From Rotaria macrura (Eukaryota; Rotifera; Eurotatoria; Philodinida; Philodinidae), in contig OENT01000129.1 of NCBI GenBank assembly GCA_900239685.1, positions 71,247-135,246 on the forward strand: a stretch of DNA of 64,000 nt. Direction: 5' to 3'. The position numbers and the translations under genes were made by a program. Shown piece after piece: positions 24,801-41,812 of the stretch (positions within the stretch are counted from its first letter, which is position 1; each line of letters begins with the position of its first letter). The notes beneath the pieces were generated by a model, which made no database searches, had not been told where the DNA came from, and saw nothing but the letters and a program-made list of their open reading frames with translations.

Positions 24801-27242
24801 AGGCAATGATTTCTAAATGTGTGTATGTTTTCTATTATTCTAGAGAAATTTTCATCAAAACTGACAATTATATCGATGGAGTATTCTTTGCCGATTTATT
24901 AAAAGTGACTTATTCGAACAATTTTCTTTCATTTAAAATAAGAGTTTTTTTTCCTGTCTTTGAAGGAAGTCATGTTCGATTTAGAAGACAGCAAATATCA
25001 ACATGCTGAACTGCGTCTATCGATCTATGGCAAAAGTATTGATGAATGGGATAAATTAGCCAAATGGTGTATTACAAACACGATGTATTCAGCTAATGTC
25101 GGATGGATGGTACAAATTCCTCGTCTTTAGTATGTTTTAATTCTAGTCAAAACTAAGCACCGTTGAAGTATTTATTTTCTTTATTCAGTGATGTCTATCA
25201 TGCTAATGGTATAACAAAAAATTTTCAAGAATTTCTAACAAATTTATTTCAACCCTTATTCGATGCTACAATCGATCCATCGTCGCATCCAGATCTATTT
25301 CGTTTTATGCATCATTTAACAGGTTTCGATTCTGTTGATGATGAAACAAAACCAGAAAGACCAATTCTGACAGCTGATATGGCATATCCAGAAGACTGGA
25401 ATACGAAAGATAATCCACCATATGTGTATTATCTGGTAAAAAAATACTAACAAATCCTATTAAGATAATGAGTTTTTCTTCAAATGTTTCTTTTCTAGTT
25501 CTATATGTACGCAAATATTTTAACTCTGAATCAACTTCGACGGTATGAAATTCACATATTTTGTATGTATTCGTTCTAGAAATGAAAATATATACGTTTA
25601 TTTTAGAGCTCGTGGTTTGAATACGTATCAATTTCGTCCGCATTGTGGTGAAGCTGGTGCTGTTACACATCTAGTTACAGCATACATGGTTGCAGAGAAT
25701 ATTTCACATGGTTTACTTTTACGAAAAGTAAATTCATTTTCATTATATTTCATGAACTATAGATCATGTTGACTTTGTTTAGTCTCCTGTATTACAATAT
25801 TTATTCTATTTATGTCAGATTGGCATTGCTATGTCACCATTGAGTAACAATTCATTATTTATTAATTATAATCGAAATCCTATGTTGGAATATTTTGAAC
25901 GCGGCCTTTGTGTTTCATTGTCAACTGATGATCCTATGCAATTCCATTTTACTAAGGTTTGAAAGCAATTCTATGTCGTTGATACCTTAAGAGATATTCG
26001 ATATTCAAACGAGACTGAGATAGTCTTTATTCCTTTCATTTTATTGCCATTAAATAAATGATGAGTTTCAAATTCGTCCTAGATAACAGCTGTATAGAAT
26101 AGAATGATATTGAATATCGATGAGATTTAATGATCAATTGAATCTTTCGGTTTCAGATTACCATGCATGATCACTAACTCTTGCGAACAAATTTTGTGCA
26201 AATTGACTAGTTTTATCAAGTGATATATCAAATTATGCTTAGCTTATAGAAGTTATCAAAGTTATTAATGAAATTTTAGTCATCTTTCATTCTAATAATA
26301 TTTTTCTAGAAAAATCAATTTTGAAAATATTCACAGCTTTTCTAAACTTAGTTTAGATACACAAATGTATCTAAACAAAACTATGTATATATATACAAAC
26401 GTATAGATGTATTTTCTAATTATCTAGGAACCTTTGATGGAAGAATATTCGATTGCTGCACAAGTTTGGAAACTAGCATCAGTTGATATGTGTGAATTAG
26501 CTCGAAATTCCGTTCTAATGAGTGGTTTTTCTCATGAAGTAAAAACAAAATTAAAGCACAAAGGAAACTTTTCATTATGCATCGTTTTCTTTTTCAAATC
26601 TCAATCAGGTTAAAATGTATTGGCTTGGGCCTGACTATCAAGAGCCTGGTGTAGCCGGTAACGATATTCGTCGAACAAATGTTCCAGCTATTCGTATCGC
26701 ATATCGATATGAAGCATTATGTGAAGAACTTCGTTTACTTGGTAATGCATATAAGTGTCGACAGGAGGTAACAAGAATATAACATATGAAACAAAGACAA
26801 TGAAATTCATTGTCTTTTTATCTTGTATTTTTCATAGCGTAAAGAAAAAGATCGACTTTCATATCAACTTCAAGCGAAAGCACCATCAACGGCAAATCTC
26901 GAACGAGCTGGTAAGTTGATTAGTTTCTTTGTTTTTCTTTTCTTCAATTAAATACTTATCACAAAAAAATAATTCAAGTACCAACAGGGTCTCTTCCTCC
27001 ATCTTTTCAGGTTTGTTTTTCTGTTGTCAAAATATATATATATTTATATATACATATACTGTCCCTATCCTATACTTGCATTTCATGTTGTGATCGATAT
27101 GAAGTAATTTTACTTTATAGTTTTAAATAACGGCAAACATGAATCAACATCTAGTCTTCATAATCATATCTCATCAACGACAAGTGGCAATAATTACAAT
27201 AATGGAGTTCCTGGAACAAATAATGATGTCTCAGTTTTCTGA
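21849..27242 (+). CDS. AMPD: AMP deaminase
   Basis: Exons 21849-22011, 22105-22321, 22388-22681, 22890-23065, 23216-23383, 23651-24204, 24286-24356, 24844-24904, 24966-25129, 25189-25435, 25499-25542, 25607-25727, 25783-25956, 26428-26538, 26609-26767, 26838-26910, 27121-27242 join in phase to 972 aa (human AMPD2 879). It deaminates AMP to IMP in the purine nucleotide cycle. The first 340 residues are variable; the catalytic part has the zinc-binding [18 protein letters not shown] (His about 462 and 464), [92 protein letters not shown] and NDIRRTNVP, all in family order. The join 23065/23216 uses a weak donor (A|GTGTGA). A 32-nt optional exon at 26979-27010 would end the protein early. Confidence 0.95.
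26979..27010 (+). other. AMPD: Possible 32-nt cassette exon in AMPD
   Basis: Flanked by TTCAAG and a GTTTGT donor, it can follow exon 26838-26910 in phase (G|TA CCA ACA GGG...), coding [11 protein letters not shown]. Joining it to the next exon then gives an immediate TAA. Skipping it leaves the frame open for 40 more codons. It may therefore switch between two C-termini, or may simply be intron. Confidence 0.3.
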
Positions 27243-28138
27243 TTGAAAAATCTCATTGAATTATAATCTTAATTTCGTTTTTCTCTCTATATTGTGCAAC
27301 AGTAGATGTGCCTCATATGGTTCTTTATTTTAGCAATATAATCAAGCTTTTTGTTTTTATTGTTTCATCTCATTTTGAAAGAACTTATTTAGAAATAAAA
27401 CGTCTAGTTTTGGAAAAAAACAGTCTAGAACATGTAATTGTTTTTATCATTTTATTCTCGATGGTACTATGTAGCAAGAATCTGAATAAGAAAACGAAAA
27501 TTTTCATGTATCCTAGAGAATATTCGAGTAGTATATATCAAAGACTACGAACGATTCAGTAGATCTACTCGGCCAATGAAACCCTTCGATAAAAATAATA
27601 GTTTCCTTTTGATTAGACAAGAACGATACTTTTAATATATTTTTTCTTAAAACACTTATACATATCTTCGTAGTTACCTCGTAAATGGTACGTACTACTG
27701 GTAGAAGACTTTAGTCGTAGATGATCTTTGAAAAATCTAAACTGAGTACTTGTTTTGTATTTGAAACTTTAGCATAAAAATCAATGTGTTCGATAAAGGT
27801 AGATAAGATTCGACGTTAGTCTATCTTTCTTTGACATCAATATCATGCATCGAAAGAGTGGTACTCATACCGTTCTTTCAATTTGTTCTATCAAAACAAA
27901 AGTCTGAACCAGGAAACTTTCCATAGATGATATAGAAATACGAAGTTTCCATTTTTCAACATCCTTCAGAATCAATTTTCGTTGAAATCTTCGAATTAGT
28001 TGCAAACTTCTTTGAACTAAAAAGATTTTTCTTTGAAATTCTTACTAACTATTACCATCGTGAAAAGCACCTGACTAAATGGAAGTTATTTATTATACAT
28101 AGACGATACATTTCTTGTATTTTTTTTTCTTATTAAAG
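27243..28138. other. Intergenic region AMPD-MED22
   Basis: No gene seen. AT-rich sequence holding the AMPD 3' UTR and MED22 promoter. The open frame at 27.3-27.56 kb has no recognisable product. Confidence 0.4.
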
Positions 28139-28639
28139 ATGGATACTCGAAACGTTAAAGGTGCTGCCTTTCATAAACAGGCGAAAGATAATCTTCAATC
28201 GATATTAGATAATTTTATGGCGATTATTAATCTTATTCGAGTTGAAGATGTACAATTAAATCAAATAAAAGATCAAGTACCAAGATTATTAACAAATACA
28301 ACTGATGATTTTGAAATGCGTCTACGAGCTCATAATATGGTACGAATGCATTAATTTTCAAAACTTAGCGTTAGTTATTTTTTTGATGTTCTACAATTGT
28401 TTTAGGTTCGTGCGTTTGAATCATTACTTAAACTTGTTTCGGATTTAAAGGATCAAGCGGTACTCTATGATTTTCGAGCTATTAACGATGCTGTTAAAAC
28501 ACAACGGCAAAGATTTAAAAATCAACAATCAGATTTAGATACAAAATTGATTAGTTTACGAGATCGATTGGCATTGGAAATGGTTAAATTTGAAGATGAA
28601 TATGCTATCAAATCGGTTCCCAGAAATTTTAAAGATTAG
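28139..28639 (+). CDS. MED22: Mediator complex subunit 22
   Basis: Exons 28139-28339 and 28406-28639 (66 bp intron, phase 0) give 144 aa, close to the short human MED22 form (140). MED22 is a head-module subunit of Mediator, pairing with MED11 in the nucleus to link activators to RNA polymerase II. Diagnostic stretches are DNLQSILDNFMAIINLIRVED, FEMRLRAHNMVRAFESLLKL and VSDLKDQAVLYDFRAINDAV, followed by a predicted coiled coil (QSDLDTKLISLRDRLALEM). I chose the ATG at 28139, directly after the acceptor-like TTATTAAAG, over an in-frame ATG 24 bp upstream, because MED22 starts here by length and sequence. A trans-spliced leader or 5' UTR intron could explain the acceptor. Confidence 0.85.
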
Positions 28640-30134
28640 CCTTTTATTTGTTCTTGTATTTCTGTTGATATTGTTATTAAAGGCATATTCCATTTAAACA
28701 TGAGAAAGTATATATATATTGATTTTATAAAAAGCAAAAATAATACCAGATATACCACGAAGAATGAAGAGAAATTGGAGCACACCGTGTTCAAAGAAGT
28801 ACAATTCATTCTACTAATCATATGTATTCTTTGTGTTCAAGAAACGAAAATATCTTGATAATAATAACACTATCTATTAGACTATCTTTCGTTCATTTGC
28901 AATTGTGATGAATACTTAGCAAAGGTACTCTGACTATGATTGACAAATCTTTGGAAATATTGTTTCGTTTGAATATTATTTTTTTGTTACAAATAGGATT
29001 TAAATGAGTTAATTATTTTTCTTTGTTAATTAGATTGCAACGAAGAAAATTTCATTTTCATATTTGTCGAGAGCTCAGTTAATTCATATGCACGGAAGAA
29101 TTTTTTTATTTTTTTCCAGAAATCGCAGATGAAATTTTTTTTTGGGAATTCAATATTATTACTCGGTAGATATTGCTGCTTATAAACTGTACTATTCCGA
29201 GGTTTCGAAGCACTTTGATGTTTTTGCTCTTTACACGACGCATCGAAGTGAAACTGTAATCTTATCATATTACATGTGAATAATACGTGTATTCGTCTAT
29301 CTACATAAAAACATGTATACAATACTGTGCGAAAAAAATTGATGCAGAAAGTATAAACATGGTTTTCTTAGGTTCAATATTTATTTCATGGTTGATTCTA
29401 TCAAAACAATTTCTGGAATATTCTGAGTGAACATTGGTTAGCTTCCTAGTTTAAAAGCATTTTCGGATTTTAGGTATACTGATTGTCGGAAAAAAAGACA
29501 CTAACCCTCACATTCACTTTCCATCATTTTTAGTAGAAATGTACCAACTAATAATCTATCATATTATTAAAAACTCAAGAATAATGTTGGGTATGATTAA
29601 AGGATCCTTCACTCAAACAAATACTAGTGTCATGCCTATCAAAGATGTAAACTCGAAAGTTTTACATGCACCGAATTAATTCAAAACACGAATGTGTTCT
29701 GAGAACATATATTCTTCATCGAGTTTCACCAAAACAGCATATTCGGAACATATGCTATCAGGATGATGAGTGTATTTGTTTTCACAACAATAGCACATAT
29801 ATCAAGCCAAGTAATGAGCGCCCTCTTTCTCACCTATTTTTGCTCAGCATTCAAAATATTCTTATCTAGCAAAGAAACAAGAAGAACAAAATTCATTTAC
29901 ATTTCTAATAGAATTCTATGCAAAACATAAAATTAAAGCGTTCGCAGTCTTGTCAAACATAGTTCTTTGTTAGTTCGTGGTTCTAATCAATCATTCAATG
30001 GCTATTGTCGCACACTTTTAGAGCTATTGTGTTGTGTGTCAAACTTTCCATTGTTGTTCATTTAAGAAATGAAACAATGTCAAAAAGAATGCATTTACAA
30101 TTCAATGAAATTGTCATTTCACTTGTCTCTCTAG
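28640..30134. other. Intergenic region MED22-MCM4
   Basis: About 1.5 kb with no recognised gene. It has AT-rich sequence with scattered short open frames and the presumed MCM4 promoter; it ends in CTCTCTAG directly before the MCM4 ATG. Confidence 0.4.
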
Positions 30135-33847
<3,713 letters not shown>

Positions 33848-35737
33848 AGAACAAAGTCAAATTATTTTTTTTGTGTGAGGGGCTTTTGTACGCATGTTAA
33901 AAAAGCACATAGATATGCATGTATATATTTTTTGTTATTGTTCTCGTTGTTTTGTATATGATTAGATATAATGAATAAATATCCCGTAGTTTTCTATAAA
34001 AACAATGTCGATGACTGATGTAAAGATTCTCTGAAGGTATGTGCCTTTCTCTTGAAATATCATGGACTTTCCGTACGGTATGAAAATCGATATATTCGGG
34101 AAGAATGAAAATTGTAAGCTTATTTTGAAATAGGAAAAGAAAATCATGCAAACATCGAAAGAGTTGATCGAGTCTACTGTTTTCACCTTTCGAATATTTT
34201 TGTATAAGTTTTTATTTTTAAATAACCAAATCATTCAGTAAAATACCCATTAATAGCTGATGTTTTGTTTTATATATATTATCTTTATTACTTTCTCTTC
34301 AAAGTTCAGTAAACACAAGAACTCACATGCTTCGAGAGAGATCATACTTGAATATATATCGGTTATATCATGAGAATGCGTAATAGTATGACGCTGAATT
34401 TCTTCTATTTGACTTATCTTTTTTTCAGATTTGAGAAGAACACAAAGTGACGAAAATGTTCTGTTTTACATCATTACCAAATGTGTATCAAATGACCATT
34501 TGATAAAAGTCACTTATAAAAAACTACATATCGCAAGCTGCACTCAAAGTGCTAGTCAACTTCGTTTTATTCAACTTTATCTCATAATTGAACACGTTGT
34601 ATACATCGATTTACATGAGGTACTTCTATTTATAGTTTAGTATGACTATCGTAATCGGATTTTCTTTCTCATTTTGAAATTCATGTTACATATAACTAGA
34701 TAGTAAAATTATATCCAATGAACAATGTACGATGATTAAGTAAAACTCTTGAGAATTATTCATTTCTTGTTACTAATCATCCCTGTTGTTCTTTTTATAA
34801 ATGTGTCATGAACAGGCTTGTGCAAATCTCTAGCATACTTTTCATCGATTTAACATGAGCCAAAGTGACACATGTAATTCAACATTAGATTGAAATATTT
34901 AGCATGTCAGAAAAAAATGTCTACTTTCTGAAAGAGTATGACTGGTTGTGAGTGCTTCAGTGAATGACGAAACAATTCATTTTTTTTTTCGCAAAAAGTT
35001 AATATCAATGTTTATTTCAATGAATTACATCGTCGGATGTCATGTCAAAATATCAACAAATCGTTGCGACATTTTACGGATGTTTCCTTTCCTTGAATAT
35101 AGACCGTGTAAACATCTTAAAACAAGCATATTAAGTATTTAGTCGATTATTGATTCGATGAATATGCAAGTATAGGAGACAAAAATATTATTATTTCAAG
35201 AAAGAGATGTTATTTAGTTTCTCTAATTAAGACAATATCTACGAGTCAGTTGTTGCATCTTTAGAATCAATGGTGTAGACAATAGGATGAAACATATGTC
35301 TATCTCTTCTATTTGCTGTTATACAGAAGGTCGCTGACGCTCTTTGTCTAATGAGATGTGTTATAAAGAATAATAAAAAGGCCATTGCGAGAACGAACGA
35401 ATGAAAAGAAAAGGCAAGAAAGAAAGGAAGAAAGAAAGAAGGAAAAAATAAAAGAAGACGAATATAACGAGAATATGATCGGCACGTCAACCCCATCGGT
35501 TCGTCCGAGCCCTATCACTACTGGCAATGTACAAAAGAGAGAAGAGAAAAAATCTATATTTTTTTTTTCTTACTTGCTTTACCCCGTCCGCATCGTCGAC
35601 GTATGTAAAAGCGTTCGCACACTCCGACTCTTTCCATCACAAACGCAAATAACTATTTTACGACAACACACGCATTCATGCAGCAGCTGCAGATGTGAAG
35701 GCGCAGTGCGCAGCAGCAAAGAGTAGAGTATCGCTCG

Positions 35738-35990
35738 ACACCCCATATATATAATATATCTATATATACATATATATATATATATTTCGTCTCCTACATT
35801 CATACAAAGAGAAAAACAGCAACGATCCCAGCATCAGCAGCATTTGGCATGGACAAAATGATAACATCTTCTGAAAGGTTTTTAAAAACGACAAATTCTG
35901 TGTGTGTGTCTATTGAAATTTTGCTGGCTAAACACACACACACATATATCCATATATATATATATATATACACACACACAATGCGCGGAA
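35738..35990. repeat. Cluster of TA and CA microsatellites
   Basis: Alternating runs of (TA)n and (CA)n: about 35744-35785, TG-rich at about 35898-35908, CA at about 35933-35942, and AT followed by CA at about 35953-35980. Simple-sequence DNA. Confidence 0.7.
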
Positions 35991-36931
35991 TGAGAATTTT
36001 ATTTAAGAAAAAGAAAATACCATATATTTTTATAGTAGGCATTTCTTTCGAACAGTGGATATATGCGTATATATTTATATATTCATATAAGTAATGGTTA
36101 CTTTAGCGAATAGTTGTTTTGCGTGCTCTTTTTAAATCAATAGAAAGAGTTAAGCAAAAATAAAGTGAAAGGAAAATAATATACACGTCGTCAAAAAAGA
36201 AAACGATTAATCCTGTGAGTATATGGAATCATAATTGATTAAAAAATTATTAAAAAAAAACCAGAAATGATCTCTTTTCTTAATCTATTGATGTCCTTGA
36301 ACTTTTCCCGATTCTTTTTCTCTTGTTATTCCATGCAACGGTTATATCTCTTTTTCTTTTCTTTACTTATTCTCCTTTTCATTGTGCTCCCCCTCCTTCC
36401 CCTTTAGCGAAAGGGTACTTGTCTATGTCTCATGAATCAACAAAAACGGTTGTCTTCATGCGCATTTTTTTTGCTTTCCTGTTCTTGTTACCCCATGACT
36501 AGTTTAACCCTGTTTAGATTTTCTTTTTCTTTCTTTTCGTCAAACAGAGAAAAAAGAGAAAATTTTTGCCCCGTTAAAACAACGACAGGGGAAGAATACA
36601 TTATATATTATTAAGAACAAAATACGTTGGACGATCCAAACAATGCTAAGTGTTGTTATTGATCACAAATGTAAAAATTGAATTATCATATTTTCAATTA
36701 ATGTTTGTAAAATTGAGGAAAAGGAAAAGATATTTATCAATCAAAAAAAAAACACGTATTCTTTCATATCGATTTGAATTGATAGGTTTTTTTTCTCTTA
36801 TATTATTCAGACATGATTGTAAATGAGTCTTTAGGATTTGACGAAAAAAAAAGGAAAGAGAAACTTATCCCGAAACATTTTCATGAGCATGTATATTTCC
36901 TTTATTGTACCAGTTTTTTTCCATGTTAATT

Positions 36932-36933
<2 letters not shown>

Positions 36934-36968
<35 letters not shown>
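36934..36968. repeat. (CA)n microsatellite
   Basis: About 17 uninterrupted CA units, the longest simple repeat in the window. Confidence 0.9.
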
Positions 36969-36970
<2 letters not shown>

Positions 36971-37544
36971 AACAAAAGAAAGACGACAACAAAGAAAGAT
37001 ATGAGAATAATGAATGGTCTATTTTTGCAATATCTCTTTCCTATTCATATGTTTGAACAAAATTGTACTTTTTTTCGGATATGTCTAGAATAATGTAACA
37101 CATAACAATCGATACTTTCAATTAATAATTAGCAACAATCAAGACATGCAGAAGTGAACAAAGAAAAGTTATTTAGTTCTTTTTTTTTCTTCTTTTCGCG
37201 CCAATTTTATTTTGAAAAAAAAAGATACCATTAGATCATTTCCTTCTAATTCTTTCTAATCACACGTGTTTCTCTTCTTCTGTATTTATATGTGTGTGTG
37301 TGTGGGTTTTACATCTAATGGATGAAGCAGGAAAACATTTCATACAAAAATCTTAATTCGAACAAAAACACAGAAGAATTCACGTCGAAAATATTGAATT
37401 CTCTAAAAAAAAAACATTTCTCAAAATACAAAACATAAAATAACAACAGCATATAGATTTATCTAATACATACAACAAATATCATGTTGACCCTTAGGAT
37501 ACCCTGGTAGGTTTCATACAAACATTAAAAAAAAGAGCCAGTTG

Positions 37545-40500
37545 ATGAACGAAGAAAACACGAGTCAAATAGAGTGTGTATGTGTATATATAGTATATAT
37601 GTACATCGAGATATGTGTGTGTTTATTTATGGGGGGAAAAAAACTTGGTTCTAAAACTTAAAAAGAAGAAAACCATTTTTCGTTTATTAAAAAAAAAACA
37701 ATATTTTTCTCTCTCCTATGTGCACAGGACGAGTCAGACATTGGACAAGCATGTCGGTGATTCTACGGACAGTGATAATGAAGAAAAAGAAGGTAGGATT
37801 TGTATGAAAAAAAACATTAAAGAAAAATCAAACACAATTAAAAATTCATAAAAATAATCTATTAGATGGTGAACTTGAAGAGGGTGAAGTTGAAGAAGAA
37901 TATGATGAAAATCCTCCTCAACAAAAAGATGGTATGTATTGAACAAAAGGACATTGAAATCAAAAATAGCAACCATCATTCTTCTGTCTACAGATGCCAA
38001 GGAAAATAACCGTGATAATAATAGTACAAATGAATCAAGTATCGAGCAAGATACTTCAATCGATATGAATAATCATCCAAATATGGGTTCAGCCAAATTC
38101 CGTCGTCGAGATTATCATCATCATCATTTAGGTCAACAACGTTTGAATAATTCTGGAGGACAACAGGATAAACGTAATAAACATGAACTACGTAGAAAAC
38201 GACGTCACAGTGGTGAAGAACGTGATGATAGAAATCGAAGACAGTTTAAAGTATGTTTTATGAATTGAAATAGTTGGAGAATGGCGCGACTTTTTTCTAT
38301 TTGAAGATTTTCCGTTGCTTATGCTCTCTGATTTTATACGGTTTCAGTAGTACAAAAAAAATTCTAGAATGCATAAATTTCAATAGGTTTTTATCTGAAC
38401 ATTTTTTTTTTTATTAATTCTAATGTTTTCCATAGGACTCTTTTTTTGAAAATTTTTCTTCATTTGAAAATACGAGAACATGCAGCTGCCATTGCTTTCC
38501 GAGATCTAACGCGTCCATTCGATAAACATTTTTCAGGACATCTTGACCGTAATTGTAGTAACATATGATTGTAGTTGAGCAGCTGTTGCTGAGTTCGAAA
38601 AAAAAAACCCTGTGAACAAAAAATTAAATATTCGATGTTTGTTTTCAGCGTGGAAGATTTCGTGTTGGACAATTACCAGATTTAGTTGAAGATGGTGAAG
38701 ATGATGATATGATGGGTCCAACATGGCCACCGAGAGGACTAAATCGTGGCCCACGAAAGCAACAGTCGGATATACTATTGAATGAAAATTCTGAATCCAT
38801 CGAAACAAATGAACAACATTCAACTTTAAATCCAACAGCAGACTCGAAAAGTGAACAATCCATAGCAAGCAATGATACGTCATCACCAATCAATGATACA
38901 ATTGATGATGAGAATCCGAATATAGATGATAAACAAGAGCGTTCGAATCGTACAAGACCAACAAGAACGAATCAACAACAAAATTCGATGAATATTGAAA
39001 ATCGTGGCCGAAGATATTACGATGGTAATACAAATAATTCAAATAATAATTCGAATTCGAATAATAATAATCCGAATAATCGACGAGCCAATGATCGTGA
39101 TCGTCCATCATGGCAAGATCGAGCCGGTAATAATAATAGTGGAAATAATTCAAACTCAAATAATAATCCAAGATTTCGATCTGACACAGGATCATCAACA
39201 AATCATGGTCCACCAATCTGTAAATTTTTTATTGAAAATCGTTGTATGAAAGTAAGTTTTTAATATTTGAATCAGAACAACAATGTGCAATAATCTTTGA
39301 TTTTTATTTATTTTTCTTCTATAGGGTATCGATTGTATGTTCAGTCATGATTTCAAACCACAGAAAAAAATGGAAGTATGCAAATATTATGTTCAAAATA
39401 AAGGTTATTGTCAAAAAAATGATCTATGTCCGTATTTACATGGAGAATTTCCATGTAAATTTTTTCATACCGGTACAAAAGATTGTATGCAAGGTGATCG
39501 ATGTAAATTTTCACATGATCCCATAACAAATGAAGAAATTCGTTTTGCATTCGACAGAGTATGTTCTTGATGTTGTTTTTCTTTCTAATTTCTCATATCT
39601 ATTTGAATTTTTGTTAGTTTCTCAATGATTCTGATGAAATGAATCGACTAAGTCGTGCAAATCCAAATTCTAACATTCATCATAATACGAATCCTTCAAC
39701 GGTTAATTTCGATGTTATGAATGCTCCACCATTACCACCTCCACCACCTGTCCCGGGTACACTGACTGATCCACCGAATTTTTCTATGATACCAAATCTC
39801 ATGGATTTATTTTTACGCAATAACCCATTACCAACATCAGCATCAACAGATCCAACAAAGTCGAATACAGAATCAACAACTAATATTTCACAATCAAGTC
39901 CACCTGTTCAAAGGTTTGATTATAATTTTCATGAAACAAAATCTAGAAAGGTTACTAGAGAAAAATCTAGATTCTTCTCACAGATATTGTAGTTCAGAGA
40001 TTACTACCGATCATGTTCGACTCTAAATTAAAAATCATACCGAAACATTGATGATCATACACATTAGACTTTTTACAACTTGTTTGCCACCAGTATAAAT
40101 GAGAAATAGTGACAATGAAAAGATAGAAATCTTAACAAGTGACATTGATCTATAGTCATAGACACGTAGCATTATCGTTATACTTAATGAAGTATTCCGT
40201 AATCGCTTGTCAGTACGATTAAATAAAATCTAATGAGAAAATCTATCGTAGAATAGATATAATAAAGTGTCCCTCACTCTTAATGAGATAAGTGACAGTG
40301 TCTACATTGCTCCTTTTGTTCCCAGCCGGATGTCGACGACAACTTTTCTAATTATTATTTTTTATTAGACCTAGTCTATTTACGGATACGCTTTCAATCG
40401 ATAAAAATGATAATGAAGAAGCTATGGCAAATAAAACTGTTTCGTCAACGAACAGTAATAGTCCATCATCATCAACATCGATGCAAAATTCAACATCAAC

Positions 40501-41812
40501 TATTGAAAATTCATCAACAACGACAGTTACAACTAGTACTTCTCCGATGACAACAACAACGACAAATTCCACTTGTCCGTTACCTTTACCACCAGTAGCC
40601 ATTTCCAATGCTAATATAAATTTACAATCACCATTTGGTCGTTTACCACCACCTAATTTACCCCGTCCACCACCATCGTCACTTTTACCACCACCACCAC
40701 CTAATCTATTTCCTATGAATACACTTGGTACAGGACGTGTACCAATTTTATTTCCAACAACTAATGGCTTACCACTACCACCACCGCCGGGTTCATTAAT
40801 CGATATGAAACTATTAGGTAAAATTGAATCATATATTTGCATTCGTATTTGCAGCATTCATTGTAAAAAATCTAATGTTTTTCTCTGTTTCTTGTAAATA
40901 TTTAGCTCAAGCTGCTGCATTAGCTGCAGTTAATGCCGCTGTGGCAACGAAGTTTCCTACAACATCACATCATCATTCTACATCGCCAAGTCCTCAATTA
41001 GGCCGTGATATTGATGAACGTGATCGTCAATCATCTACTACCATGCGTGGAGATATTGATGAACGACCATCCGATGCTTACAATCGATCAACAGCAAATC
41101 TTGGTCATTTGCAACAACCGCCAAATATTAGTTCACCTATATCTTCGCCAACTACCACAACGGCAACATTAAATGATGAATCATCAAAAACTAAACTAAT
41201 TCAAGATATATTTCGTCCTACGAAACCAACAACGGTTGATCCATTATCAAATTTAGCACCAATAAATCCTAAAGTTGGACCTTCATTCGATTTTATTTCT
41301 ATGCTTGAACAACTCAAACAACCACGACAAGCACAGTTAATGTATGTTGAGATATATCCATTCATGTGTATATATGTATATATATATATATATAATTGTT
41401 TTTTATCCATTTCATTTCTAGTGATAATACTCATGATTCACTTGAAATCCGTAGTTCGTCAAGCCAATCATCAGTTTATATTTTACGTCCAGTACTTGTT
41501 TCATTTAAACCATATCCACTACCCGATAAAGTAACAGATCCACGTATTGGAAAATATCAAGAAAAAATGTCTCTATGGTCTGAACAAGCAAGATTAGAAC
41601 GTTTTAAAACATCGGCACCATTAACAAATAATTACTCAGTACCATTAAGAGCTCACATACAACAAACACAACAACAGCAAACATCAATAAATGATATGAA
41701 TTCGTCACGTGATCCACGTTTACTACGTAACAGTGTATCAAGTAGTAAAATAGGTGTCTCAATAGTTCCTACATCAACACCGTTTGTTCGGCCAAACGAT
41801 AATATTCTATAG
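37545..41812 (+). CDS. ZC3H4: ZC3H4/ZC3H6-like CCCH zinc-finger RNA-binding protein (suppressor-of-sable family)
   Basis: Exons 37545-37573 (uncertain), 37728-37792, 37866-37931, 37994-38250, 38649-39251, 39325-39558, 39618-39913, 40369-40817, 40906-41341, 41422-41812 join in phase to 941 aa. ZC3H4 with WDR82 restrains unproductive transcription of noncoding RNA in the nucleus. Seen: acidic start [15 protein letters not shown]; basic RKRRHSGEE; Asn-rich stretch; three CCCH fingers C330-C338-C344-H348, C359-C368-C374-H378, C383-C392-C398-H402 with SHDP after the third; long Pro-rich region ([17 protein letters not shown]); DPR repeats (TDPRIG, SRDPRLL) typical of this family's tail. The first exon is unsettled: 37545 (MNEENTSQI) and 35849 (MDKMITSSE) each give a 29-nt exon ending in phase 2, as needed. 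Confidence 0.88.
38251..38648 (+). other. ZC3H4-like intron
   Basis: 398 bp between GTATGT and TTTTCAG. A 31-codon open stretch (about 38473-38565, includes [20 protein letters not shown]) looks protein-like but stops within the intron and has no splice support. Confidence 0.4.
39914..40368 (+). other. ZC3H4-like intron, nothing recognised
   Basis: 455 bp between donor GTTTGA and acceptor TATTAG. No exon or repeat family recognised. Confidence 0.4.

Larger units (their letters stand above)
33848..37544. other. Repeat-rich intergenic region upstream of ZC3H4-like gene
   Basis: 3.7 kb without a supported gene. 33.85-35.2 kb is plain AT-rich sequence. 35.39-35.47 kb is a purine (GAAAG/AAGGAAG) tract. 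35.46-35.73 kb is less AT-rich and contains CAGCAGCTGCAG and GCGCAGTGCGCAGCAGC, the best candidate for a promoter/5' UTR. 35.74-36.1 kb and 36.9-37.0 kb carry TA, CA and TG microsatellites. A candidate short first exon with ATG at 35849 is discussed with the ZC3H4-like gene. Confidence 0.4.

Noticed and set aside
38473..38568. Protein-like stretch in the ZC3H4 intron (contains [16 protein letters not shown])
   Set aside because: It ends in a stop 81 bp before the exon acceptor, has no acceptor in a useful phase, and matches no family I recognise; could be chance.
40348..40857. 169-codon open frame on the minus strand
   Set aside because: It is the antisense shadow of the Pro/Ser/Thr-rich exon 40369-40817 of the ZC3H4-like gene; low-complexity codons leave the opposite frame open.
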